A stretch of 64,000 bases of DNA. It comes from Macrolepiota albuminosa (lineage: Eukaryota > Basidiomycota > Agaricomycetes > Agaricales > Agaricaceae). The notes under the pieces are model-generated. The model ran no database searches and was not told where the DNA came from. It worked only from the letters and a program-made list of their open reading frames with translations. The position numbers and the translations under genes are program-made. The stretch is taken from assembly GCA_027475525.1 (NCBI GenBank), contig JAMWFC010000054.1:2286468-2350467 (forward strand), given 5' to 3'. Positions within the stretch are counted from its first letter, which is position 1. The number at the start of each line of letters is the position of its first letter. This document shows, in pieces, positions 10,813 to 21,407 of this stretch.

Positions 10813-11929
10813 ATTGTCCTTCATACACAAATTATGCAGGCCAAGGGCTCTTATTTAACATCTCTATTGATAGGTAATGGTTTTTATGTCTAGAGAGAAA
10901 TTGAGGTATATATTCAATGTAGCCTTGAAAGTGGTATTTGTTGTGCATATGTGGTCAAAACATCCTGGGCACAGAAGAGAAGTTGCTCAGAGAGATGGAT
11001 TACAATTAAAAGATGTCTCTAAAGTAAGTGCACTATCCTTATGATCAGAAATTGTACTAATCTTTCCCAGCACATATGAGTGTCTGAAAATGTTAAAGTC
11101 AGAATGCTTGAAGTGCTAAATATATGAGATAAGAAGATTGTCTCAAGGAGAGACTGCTAGAAAATAAGTATTAGTTAATTTTTTTTAGCAGTGTTCTAAT
11201 AGATATTTACAGACAGAGGATATGTGAAGTAAAAAGTATAAATTGTATCAGACTTGTAGAAATAATATAATCTTGGACTTGTAACTTGGTTTATTTTGTT
11301 TCATTGACTCATTTTCAATGTTGGTGATCAAGCTGAAACCTCTTGGTACTATTTTCATTTAAATGTGTATGACTAGCTTGATAGCAGTCTGTTGATTCTA
11401 ATGTTTATGTAGGAACTCAATACCACAATGGTCTTTGAGGCATTCTTGTAACCAATGATTCTGAAGATCTGTTTTGACTATTTGTAAGTGCACTTTCAGC
11501 CATATATGTATTGAAATTTAACTTTGCATCTTTTTAAGCTACAAAGTTTATCATTGAGTCTATTCTTCCATATAAAAACCAAACTACTGATTTTCATAAA
11601 GACAGAAAATACAGTGATTATTTTAGCTGACCAGTAAACAATTTTATCTACTGTATTAATCTATCTTTTTTAACTGTTTTGTAAGTGACCAAGAGTGTGT
11701 TTCTCTGTAGTCTGTATATGTACTATTTTGTTGCATTGTTCTAGCATGAAAGAGGTGGTGGCCAAATATGATGTGATGCAGTGCCTGAACCTGTTACAAT
11801 ATGAAAAGTAGTGCCTGGTCTGGCATATTGAATATTCATCATTGTAGTGATATCATCTTATTCAACATTCCTTCTCACTATAACAACACTCTGTCCTGCA
11901 TAAAAACATAGCACTACTAGAGTACAAAG
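10813..11929. other. AT-rich relic DNA, no gene
   Basis: No frame with a domain and almost no CG dinucleotide. Given the copia remnant that follows on the minus strand, part of it may be that element's eroded 3' LTR, but I could not define one. Confidence 0.4.
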
Positions 11930-12490
11930 CATGTATGTAAATGCAGAAAAGCAGGGGACACAAGGCCTTTAGTGAATATGTCAGCTGTATTTTTCTTTGA
12001 CAAAACTCATAATAATATTAGTTTATTTGATTGTACTTATTTGTGTAAGAAATAGTACTTAATATCTATGTGTTTAACCCATGCATGCAAGAGGAGGTTC
12101 AGATAGTGCAATTGCAGAATTTGAGGTAGGTTAAGATGAGACATCATGCTCTATGTCCTTGAGGAGTGCACAAAGCTATATGCATTTCTGCATGCATTCA
12201 AAAGCTGCCATGTACTTGGCTTCACAGGATGATATAGTTACTATATGCTGCTTTCTGATAGCCCAGAATATAGCCCCAGTGCCAAGATTTCAGACATATC
12301 CACCTATACTTAATCTGGTGTCAGGGCAGCTCCAATCCAAATTAGTAAAGCCAGTGAGTTTGACATTGTCTCAGAGCCTACCAAAGTGAAGCTGGAGACC
12401 TCAAGTTCCCTTCAGATATCCAATCACCAGGCATATGACTGTGTTTCAGTGGAGTGCCATAGGAGTTGAGATATTGGGTTAATTGTTGTA
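11930..12490 (-). pseudogene. Ty1/copia RNase H remnant
   Basis: On the minus strand the broken translation follows the C-terminal part of the intact copia polyprotein at 26972. A motif like RYLKGT..LQLHFG is followed by LTGFTNLDWSCPDTRLSIGG and then AISSCEAKYMAAFE-like residues. Several frameshifts and stops are present. The family is related to, but not the same as, the 26.6-32.1 kb element. Borders are approximate. Confidence 0.65.
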
Positions 12491-13350
12491 CTTCAAAGAA
12501 GTGGAGAGGTGGAAGAAAGCAATTCTGAATATTGAGAAGATGAACTGTTAGAATTATAAATTACAACTTCTTTGGCTTCTCTAAGAGACCACTCAATAGA
12601 ATTGGCCATCTCCATACTTCCTAGCAGCCATGCATAAATAGAACTATCCACATTTTTGCCTTTGTCTTTGGAGGTCTGTCACTCATCCTCAGCTTGCCTT
12701 TTGGAGGGGAGACTGCTGGCAACAATTTCACACCAGAGTGAAGGTGGAAGTGGTCCCAAAATAGAACACAGAGCTTTGCTATTCACAAGATCTTGTATCT
12801 CATTCTCCAAGTAAAAGTAAGTGGATTCAAGAGGTGGCCTAATGTCTAAATCAGCCAGACAAGGAGAAGGAGCCACTTTAGCATTGACTGTCCTGAAGAT
12901 ACTGGCATTGTTAAAATCCTATATAGCCATATTTTGCAAATTCAGACTGCCAAAGGTAACCAGAAACTGCTGATTCCATCAGGAGAATTGATCTTCCCAT
13001 CAAAATTGAAGTCATCTGGAATAGGGCCTCAAATTCCAGCATTAGGAAGTAAAGTGACATTGGATGGGACATCTGTCGAAGGAGAGGTGCTAGCCACACC
13101 TGAAGAGATAGTTTGAGAAGAGAGGGGAACATCATGCATCAGCACAAGTGAACTGAGGTTTTTCCGAGTAGCTAGCAATAGGAGAATCAGACATTAGTAA
13201 AGCTGAGGTGACAACAACTTAGTTAGAACAAATGGTAAATCTTAAGGATAAGATGAATGAATGTCTCATATTGTACACAAGATGCTAGACTAAGTTACTC
13301 AAAAAGGAAAATAAAGAAAATAAAGAAGTCCTTATAAGTCAACCCACCTT
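12491..13350. other. Decayed repeat DNA, no gene supported
   Basis: Short open frames (for example 12679-12876 on the minus strand) show no recognised domain. The stretch lies upstream of the copia RNase H remnant on its strand and may be further eroded retroelement or an insertion into it. Confidence 0.35.
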
Positions 13351-13354
13351 AAGT

Positions 13355-13480
13355 GCCACAGTGGCTCAGCTGGCACCACTGTGGTCCCAAAGCAGGAGCA
13401 CATGTTCTTGCAAGTGGGGAGGTCATGAGATCAAACTGTGCCTATGTGGAAAACACATTAAACCCTATGTGGGTTGTTTC
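13355..13480 (+). mobile_element. SINE-like tRNA-derived head
   Basis: GTGGCTCAGCTGG (about 13362-13374) fits the internal A box of a tRNA promoter. About 60 bp further on, GGTCATGAGATCAAACT looks like a B box (GGTCGTGAGTTCGAACC type) with CG changed to CA. The spacing is right for a tRNA-derived SINE head, but the sequence does not fold as a functional tRNA. The body and tail, perhaps to about 13,950, are not defined. Confidence 0.4.
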
Positions 13481-14154
13481 AACACTGCTGGGCAGCCACC
13501 ACCCTCATGTGTTGACTAGGGAGGCTTTGTTGTGCAAGCCATTAGTGAGAAACCAATCAGCATGTGGCTTGATAAAGCCATACTTATGTCCAGACAGAAA
13601 AAGAAAGGGTTCCCTGATGTGACAGATTTGGAAGAGTCTAGGCTTGCTGACCAAGCATGTCATAGTATGTGTAGGCTGGGAAAATAGGACTCAATATAAG
13701 TATGACCTAGTTGCTAAAGTACCATGTGACCTGGGGATTAGAATCAGCAGGGGTGTTGAGCCCCAGCATCATTGCTGTGCTGATCTAATTCATTGCTCAT
13801 GCATTATAGGAGGTCATGCTTTCCAAAAATACTGGTCTGGGTGTGGAGATAGAGCTGTAGAGCCTTGGCTGGCAATACCGGCAAAGCATTGCTGAAAGCA
13901 GAAGGGTTTAGAAATTGGGAAGGCATATTAATGGCAGATAGCAATGGACTTACATGTGGGAAGTAGTATGACCTCCGAAGGATCAGATTATAGTAAAATG
14001 GCTATGAAGCATAACCAGCATGCTTGAAAAGGCATCAGGCCAGAGTACCTGAATGAGTGTCCATAATTACCACACTTTAGCATACTGCAGGAGCTAGGAC
14101 ACAAGGGCTCATGATGTATATCGCATAAAAATAGCTCCCTAGATAAATAAAAAG

Positions 14155-14182
14155 ACTCCTCCTCCTCCTCCTCCTCCTCCTC
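14155..14182. repeat. (CCT)n microsatellite
   Basis: A run of about nine CCT/TCC triplets. It marks the change from CpG-poor relic DNA to CpG-normal gene DNA. Confidence 0.85.
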
Positions 14183-14389
14183 AACCCGCCTTATCTCGGC
14201 TAGCCGGCAAGGCACCTAGCCTCAGCTTACAATTGAGTGTTCGTTGTGGTGACGTCATCCTATTCCAACAGTTGAGTCTCTCGAATACAACCGCGCACGA
14301 TCAGTTTTTGGATTTCAATCAGCATAATAGTTTTTTTTTCGTTACAAGCATTGATACCTTGGTCCATAATCATAGGTTAAAGGTCGACG

Positions 14390-15728
14390 TTACGCTATAG
14401 TAGGTATAGCGGGAATACCACGCGCAATACGATACGACTGTTTGCTCCAATGTATCGCCCAATCAATGATCCCAAGTCGATCATCAGTACTAATGAATGG
14501 TGAGCGTAGTTTCCAGTTTTTGAGCTTCGAAATGATTGTGTCAAAACGAGTCACTACTTCAGACATCTGTGGTCGCTTCATGGGATCTGTCTTCACCATA
14601 TCGGTGATGAGCTCACGGAGGAAATCGAAACCCTGTGGCGGAGGCCTGATAGTGACTCCGTCTAACCCCTAGCCTTTTAATCAGAGGCGCCAGTGTAATA
14701 TATGTTGATAAAAATGTCACACACATCAAGAAAGTACTGCCTCAGAAAGTTTCCAAGGCAATAGACGTCCACGGCAAATGGATTACAAGGAGGGGCGTCG
14801 GGTATCAAATGCTCCGGGACGGTCTTGTCACCACCCCACGGAGGCTGTTCCAGGAAAGGAGCATCTTCGGGTCGATAGATCTTTGTCAGACCAAAGTCAA
14901 TGAAGTGATACTTGACTGGTTTGAGGGTACGAGAACGTTTCGCTGACACCATTGCACTATAATCTCGATTCATATTTTCGCTTGCCGGGTGAGGCGGAGA
15001 ATCGAAAAGACACAGAGAATCCGCCAAGATGTTGTCGAATTTGCAATCTCTAAATCATTGCGAGACGTCAATGTTATAAATGTTATAAGAGAATAACTAC
15101 GGGAGACCTACCCATGAGCAATGTTGTTTTCGTGAAGGTAATGCAAACCCTTAATCGAATAGTGAGGCTGACGAATACAAAATGAAAAGCTTCGAAGAAC
15201 CTCGAATACCTGCTTGCAAAACCCAACAGCCTCCCCGATAGTTTCAAATGGAGGTAAATCAAATCTGAGAAGAAGGGGCATAACTATGAATGCTGTACGA
15301 GAACCTTCGGGTGGCTCAATGACTTCCAGAACAGGTACGCAGTGGTTCCGTGGATCTGAGACGAAAGTTGGGGACGAGAGACGTTTCACGACAGGTATCT
15401 CGTGTATGTGTTTATCTATGTCAACCCGTTTCAAAACTACGAGAGTACTGTCTGTGCGGGTTGCATCCAGGGCTTGACCATGCTATATGTAGGAGTCAAG
15501 GGACAGCATTGCTCATGAACGGCAACCACTCACTGGGATATGATGTCCATCTTCACATTCTCTTGGAGTTTTGGGGGTATCCAACCACGACGGCACCCAT
15601 GCTGGATCATATCGCTTCCTGAGTGTATACCCGCGTTCTTTAAGGAATTTGTAATGGTCGCGCCAGAATATTTCGACCTTGCTGAGCTCCGTTGCGTTGT
15701 GCTTCCCCAGCACATTGGAATTGGTCAT
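14390..15728 (-). CDS. Protein kinase-like protein A (agaricomycete family)
   Basis: Five exons can be read: 15728-15534, then from 15482, and three more split by introns of about 50-60 bp; the stop is at 14390. Kinase features are a VAIK-type lysine (TLVVLKRVDID), a catalytic loop in which HRD is replaced (NNIAHGDCKFDNIL), an intact DFG (HFIDFGLTKIY) and an activation segment PPWGGDKTVPEHL. The C-lobe has CNPFAVDVYCLGN and DPMKRPQMSEVVTRF. The N-terminus carries a family block FWRDHYKFLKERGYTLRKRY. The Asp of the loop is kept, so activity is possible; substrate unknown. Paralogue of gene B at 23855-25207 with the same intron positions. It is divergent from a small gene at 16114, with 385 bp between the starts. 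One donor (GTTCTT) is weak. Membership of this agaricomycete kinase family is from memory. Confidence 0.8.
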
Positions 15729-16113
15729 CAGTAGACGTAGACAGAATAAGGAGATGGTGGTTGCTTGGATCTGCTGATCATTTCCATCAAAGTTTTACTT
15801 GTTGTCATGCAAAGACAGTGTTGTTCAAAGTATCCTTACGCGTCTTATCGGATCACGTTTACAACCATGGGGGTGGCCGAAGATCGGCTATTCCCCAGCG
15901 GCAAATTGTTTCATTTAGACACGATTTGTACACAGTATGTAATTGTGCTCATTCTGTACACCGTCAAAGTATGTAATTGTTCCCATTCGGGCATTTTCAT
16001 CTCTATGGCGGCGACAGACACCATTGAAAAGGCGAAGAGCTAAGACTTGATATTGATACATAACCGTCACGCCTTGCCCAAGTTCCGATACTGAACAATT
16101 TTATATTCTCCCT

Positions 16114-16608
16114 ATGGAGGCTTTCAACGTTGCTGTTGGAGTATCCAACATTGTCAATTGCGTTACCGGCGTTTGTACCCTAGGAGCATACAAAAAGCAC
16201 GAATCCTACAAGATTGACAATTATCTCGATAAATCCAAGGCCCAGCTATTACAAGCTTTCGGTGATCTTGCGGATTATGCCCGTGATTTGGGCGCAGATG
16301 AACTGGAAGAGCTCCAAAAGGGTTGTAAAGAGTGAGCCGGTTTTTCTGAATATTGTACTTCCCAACCTTACGGTTTCTGTTTCGTGAAGACTAAACGACA
16401 CGCTTGATGAGGGTGTGGCAGCAGCTGAAAATGCAAATTACTTTATCAAGAGAAAGAAGTACAGGCAAATACTCAAGGATGTCCAAACTTTAGAAACGAA
16501 TACCTTTAATATGATTATCAAGATCAGAGTAGGAGGCACGCACACAGTACAAATCCTCTATGCTGACAGGTTATAGGGCAAATCTGTAGATGCAATAGCG
16601 AATTCTAA
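16114..16608 (+). CDS. Small helical protein, divergent partner of kinase A
   Basis: Likely exons are 16114-16331, 16390-16528 and 16570-16608. The first two join cleanly (intron GTGAGC...AAG); the last is short and less sure. The N-terminus is a hydrophobic helix (FNVAVGVSNIVNCVTGVCTL), followed by a charged, probably helical region (YLDKSKAQLLQAFGDLADYA and DELEELQKGCKELNDTLDEG, then YFIKRKKYRQILKDVQTLE). The whole is about 130 residues. I do not recognise a named domain. The layout of a membrane-like helix plus helical bundle resembles short N-terminal modules of fungal immune-type proteins, but that is only a resemblance. The gene faces away from kinase A, as the gene at 25573 does from kinase B. 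Confidence 0.6.
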
Positions 16609-18341
16609 ATGTAAAGGAACACAATGTGAACATGGTAGAGATCAGTCGTCCATTAACTTTCTCATTTATCACTCAAGTCGTAACTAGGAACTGACAGTCT
16701 TCGTCCAGAAGGACGTACCAGTGTCCCTGTCAATAACCCAGGTAGGTTTTAAAATTACCTTGGGATGATTTTTCTGGACAGCTGTTGACGATGCTTCACC
16801 ACAAAACAAGACTCACATCAAGAAAATCCTTTCTGCGACGAATCGACTGCTGCATGGCGGGAATGTCATAAGCACAGTGCTCGACCCTCTTAGCTCTATA
16901 ATAATAAAAGCTTTTGAGTTTCCTCAATATTACAGTAGATATCATGTTGTTGACCGTGCCTATACTATTGTCAGGGATCAATCAAGACTAGATGAATCGA
17001 GAAGACTTAGAGCAAACTTGTTTTTTTCCGTTCTCGAATCTATGTTTCCGACACTTCGATAGATTACTCTGTTAACTTCCTTAGTATCTTCGTTTTCAGG
17101 CACAAGTATAAGCAAACTATCACATCCATTTTACAGGGTTATACCATAAATCATTCCGGATGAAATCATCAACGTTCATTGTTTTTCTTGTATGTTGGAA
17201 TATTTGTGTGAAGGTACGAGTCTAGCTTTCAGCCGTGAGCGTTTGTTACCCGTATACATACGGCCACTTGCAATTGACGACCAGTCGCGACCTACCCACG
17301 TGGAAAGTTGACATTTTATGTACGTTACCGATTGACAGGCCCACGTGGAGACTTACTTCTTTTCGGTCGCGGAGTTTCCGAGTCATCAACACAAATTGAC
17401 CATAATATATTATAAACATAATAGATGTAGGAGCTGATCATACGAGATCTCAGATGCCTTACAGCTATTTTTATAACGATAGACCCCTTCGACCCTTGGC
17501 TCCTTGTTTAGTCGTTTAGCTGACATTAGCTTCTGGGCTTGCCGGGATTCCAATTTGAGAGCGCATCTGTACTCATGTATATTCAGTTGCAGCCAAACAA
17601 CTAAACAAGGAGCCAAAGTCGAAGGGGTCTATCGCTATGAAAACAGCTGTAAGAGAGGCGCTGGAACTAGACAAGGTATATCTACGGAACAATATTCCCA
17701 GCCTATCATTGACAAGCCAGCCATTCAAAAATTCCTTTGTTAATAATGCATAATGACGAGAAGATAAGTACAGTGTGACTCTCCCAAACATTTCTAACAG
17801 TTGACGTCTGACACTGAAGTGTTGACTCCTTTTTTCCTCCTTTTCGCAACTCATTGTACTGTTGTACCGTATATGTATTTGGGCATGGAAAGCGTTGTAT
17901 TGAGCGACGAGTAACAACGACTGACATTTCTGAGCAGCATCACAGAACCATATTCAAAAAGGCAGTCGTTGTATAGACACGGACCCACCAATGCCCATAC
18001 CTATGACACCGAACGTTCTTCGCTTCCATTTTGTCGCTTGCGCTTTTGTCTGTCCCTACTGACATAACGAATATACCCTTCAAACACTAAAATTTCTCTC
18101 GTTCTTGTTCTGTATCCAGAAATACGTAACAACCCGTCGCATCCTGTGGGACTTTGATATGCAGCTGCCACCTCTGAAACAAAGTAACCATGTCTTCGGA
18201 AGTACTCGAGAACAATCAACACACCATGATTTTCTAGTTGGAAGGAAAGTTATCGTTTTTATAAGGCATTACGCTGCAATCTCAAATCCCTCATCTTCCC
18301 GCTGATTTATTTTCGTCCCATCGCAAACTACATCATTCGCA
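16609..18341. other. Intergenic DNA with an inverted repeat, no gene assigned
   Basis: Several open frames of 60-114 codons occur on both strands, but none has a family block and none forms a consistent spliced gene. The only structure I can support is the inverted repeat at 17458-17653. Confidence 0.4.
17458..17653. repeat. Imperfect inverted repeat, about 60-bp arms
   Basis: The left arm 17458-17517 (CTTACAGCTATTTTTATAAC...) is the reverse complement of the right arm 17595-17653 (...GCTATGAAAACAGCTGTAAG), with roughly 90% identity by eye. A loop of about 77 bp separates the arms. No target duplication was found at the outer ends. A transcript across it would form a long hairpin. Confidence 0.8.
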
Positions 18342-19314
18342 ATGTCTGCACCTATCTCGTCCATTCAAGAACTCGTGCAATCAAGCACTGACCGTCGCAA
18401 GGAGGAAATCAGACTGACACAAGAGAAAGCAGACGACGCAATCCGAGAATTGCGCAGCACCGGATACTCCGAAGTCGCTGACATTCTGCTCGCCCGCTAC
18501 GATGAGTAAGCTGCCTTATTTTTCTGATTATTGTTTTCCAACGATCTTCTAGGCTACGGAAGCGGTTCAGCAAATTTTCAAAACAGTATCCAGAGGCAGC
18601 TACGACCACTCCAGAAGAGAGTGCAGACAAAGCAGAAGTGAGTAGCTAATAATTTATGGAAGAGTTTCATCTATTCACCAGACCTAGGAAGCGGATTTTG
18701 AGATCAAGCTTGAACATTTGGAAGGTGATTATGTTTGATTTGCCTTTGAATACAGGTCGCTCACTTTACTTTGGACAGATGGTTCTCTCAAGTTTACTTT
18801 GCCTCCTGACGAGACAGAAGAAAAGCATAAGGTGTACATCCTGAGCTCCCCTAATTTTGACAAGGAGAATCCCGTGCAGAATATCATCATTGTAGCCGAA
18901 GAGATGGCCAATGCTGCCATAAACTGTCTTGACAAGTTGCCAAACTTGGCAATATCTAAGATGGAGTATCTGACAGAAATGTGCGAAAGGTAAGAGGTCT
19001 TCATTGACTCTGGATATAGAGTCTTATTCTCCTTTGGAAGTCTCACTGCACAGAAAAAGGAGATTAACTCGCAGAAGGAGGCTGAAGGGTCGCCAATAGC
19101 ACTGGAAGTCGCCGCACAATTCTACTTGAATGATGCTTTCAAATTCCTCCAGAGTGTCCAGATGATTGCGGTGAATATTATTTTTGCATTTAAGGTCTTT
19201 GAGAGAACTGACATTAATAATAGAATGATGATCAACACAGACTTGACGAAGGCGCAAAAGCATGATGCATGTGTCCGAGAGAAGAAAGCTGCCAGGATGC
19301 AGCTCTACGTTTGA
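18342..19314 (+). CDS. Unidentified spliced protein
   Basis: The start ATG is at 18342 in the first exon (18342 to about 18507), whose product begins MSAPISSIQELVQSSTDRRK and is acidic and helical. Further exons read LRKRFSKFSKQYPEAATTTP, then LTLLWTDGSLKFTLPPDETE with EKHKVYILSSPNF, then EYLTEMCER joined to LTAQKKEINSQKEAEGSP, ending MQLYV at 19314. Introns at about 18508-18552 and 18992-19041 are convincing; the join near 18720-18750 is unclear, so one exon boundary may be wrong or a frameshift may be present. I recognise no domain. The coding regions are CpG-normal and look like a real host gene. Confidence 0.55.
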
Positions 19315-20408
19315 ACCGGATCTATATGACAGCTTTCTTAATAAAATCGTCTGTTTAATATTACGCTACCCATCTTTTCATATCGGAATCTAAGAAAAAA
19401 AACGAATGCTTGAAGTCAGCCTGCCCAGGTCAATCAACCCGTTTCTCAAAAGCCTGACAGTCCTGTGTGAAGTAGCTTAAACTAGCCAATAAAACATACG
19501 CACAAGGATCTTTATCCTGTCGATGCACACGTCCACCCCTAGTACCTATCCTTGTACCGAGTGTTTCGAATTGTGTTCTCCCTCATATTTTCCTGCCCAA
19601 AGCTCAGCTTCCGTAATATTCAATTATGCCGCAAGCAGCTGAGTGGGGATAAGGTATTTTTGCACGCTATGGATAATTCGAGTCCACCTAGGCGTATTAT
19701 AGGACAAGGACAACAGAATGATGTTTTTCGGGGTCGAATATCGATTTACTGACATGGAGAATGGAGATTTCGAGTCGAGCGAGGATAAGTATCGTGGACT
19801 TTGAAGTGGATTTCAGGTCCGTCGTCAGGACTGTCCCTCACATGGTTAATATTTACATGCCGCGCTTTTCTTCCTGCCTTTGAACTTGGTTGAAATCAGC
19901 TGCATGATGGTGATGATACTGGGAGCACATAGCCCATACCACTGAAGACTAACAAAGGTGGAAACACGTAGATGGAATCCACCTATGCCTGGATCGCTGA
20001 GAGGATATTCTTGCTTGGTACTGGCTTGAAGGATTGCCTGGATCATGACACTCCTTTCGCGCAGTTCAACTGAAAGATTAAAGGCATTGATTGAGTCAAG
20101 CTTTGCTGTAACGCCACACATGTTTGACGACATAGGAGTTTGGTTCATTTAATCTGACGACACAAAAATTGACCAGCGGGCGAAGATAGAAACATTAGCA
20201 GCTTTTCCTGAGACAGGATAGGTATGGTATGCTTCCTGTCATAATAGGAATGAGTGTGTCCGGATATCATGGAGAGATGCAAGAACAGTATAAATTTCAC
20301 AAAAACCACAGGCCTCTACCACTTTAACCGGTTTTTGTTTCCGTCTACGATGTTCCAAGTCGATCTACAGCCCTGGCATATTACATGCATACATACACAT
20401 CTCGTACA
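19315..20408. other. Intergenic, no gene supported
   Basis: A 100-codon minus-strand frame (19846-20148) exists but has no recognisable feature and no splice partners. The stretch probably contains the 3' ends of the two flanking genes. Confidence 0.4.
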
Positions 20409-21407
20409 TTAAGCGGGAAGCTCGAATTTCTGCCCATTGAGCACCCTTGTCACAAGCATTAGTGAGGTATAAGAAAAGACCCCAAATGTGAGATACGCAC
20501 TTGGTAAAGTAGACATAGAAAAAGTCGAGATAAAGACCTGTCTGAACAATTCCGGCTGTCACAGCAATCGGATCCACGGAACCGTTCTCCGTGAAGTATC
20601 TATAGGCAGATCCTCACATATTGAGCAATGTTCATTCACAAAGTAAATGAAGGAGACGAACCGGTATATCCAATTAGGGATATACAGAGCGCGATAGACC
20701 CCCAGCGCGGCCAAGTAATGTGTCGTGATAGTCTCCGCCTCTCCTGTTCGCTGGAGCATGAACAGCTGAGGTAATATCGCAACGGATTCGAGGAAGATGG
20801 AGAAGGACCAAAAGATTTCTGTGAAGTTGAAGCCGTAGTTGAATATAAGGCCAAGGACGAAACACGGGCCGACGAGGTATTCAATGCGGAAAGTGTCGAT
20901 GGAAGGGTCGTGGGTTGGTCTGGAGCAGAACAAAAGATAGAAAAGATGGTTAGAGAGGGAAAGAAAGGTATAGACAAGGGATGCGGCTGACCGGAAGCGG
21001 TAGCGCATGAGGTATAGGATGTAACAGCTGCTGGCTATAAAGAAGAGCTTCATCACGGAGTTGTAGAGAGAGATATAACGCCAGAGAAGGTCCGGATAGC
21101 GCGTTGCAAAGACGGCTACATAGAGTGCTTGTGTCTTGAACGAAATACCTAGCGAGGTATTAGACTATCAGCAAGTCGATTTCGAGGCTGATACAAGAGG
21201 TCCAAGGCAGTACGGTACATCCTTTGGAACATGCAGAGCCTAGAATGAGCGTAGCGTACCTCGGCATGATCGTGATTTTTGTATTTTGTGCAGTAGGATG
21301 AAAATGGACGCCAAATGCGCCAGGTCGCCTGCGCCCGTGAAGAGAATCAGCACTTGGGGCAAGGCGTAATAAAGAATTTACGTACCAAGGAGGCGGAATA
21401 TGTTCAT
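20409..21407 (-). CDS. ERD2: ER lumen protein-retaining receptor (KDEL/HDEL receptor)
   Basis: Six exons join without conflict: 21407-21386, 21328-21260, 21148-20992, 20919-20662, 20599-20501 and 20445-20409, giving 213 residues, the usual length of the family. Diagnostic blocks are MNIFRLLGDLAHLASIF at the start, GISFKTQALYVAVF, DTFRIEYLVGPCFVLGLIFN, SIFLESVAILPQLFMLQRTG, EAETITTHYLAALGVYRALY and the C-terminal TKVLNGQKFELPA. The seven-helix protein cycles between Golgi and ER and returns luminal proteins carrying HDEL/KDEL tails. An in-frame ATG two codons upstream (21413) is possible, but the family normally starts at MNIF. The exons are very short at both ends (22 and 37 bp). All introns are GT-AG. 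Nothing looks broken. Confidence 0.95.

Noticed and set aside
13355..13440. Possible functional tRNA gene
   Set aside because: A and B boxes are only approximate and the arms do not pair into a cloverleaf; a SINE-like head fits better.
13988..14215. 75-codon minus-strand frame with a poly-Glu run
   Set aside because: The Glu run is just the (CCT)n microsatellite read on the other strand.
19846..20148. 100-codon minus-strand frame beside ERD2
   Set aside because: No recognisable feature and no consistent intron structure; could be chance.
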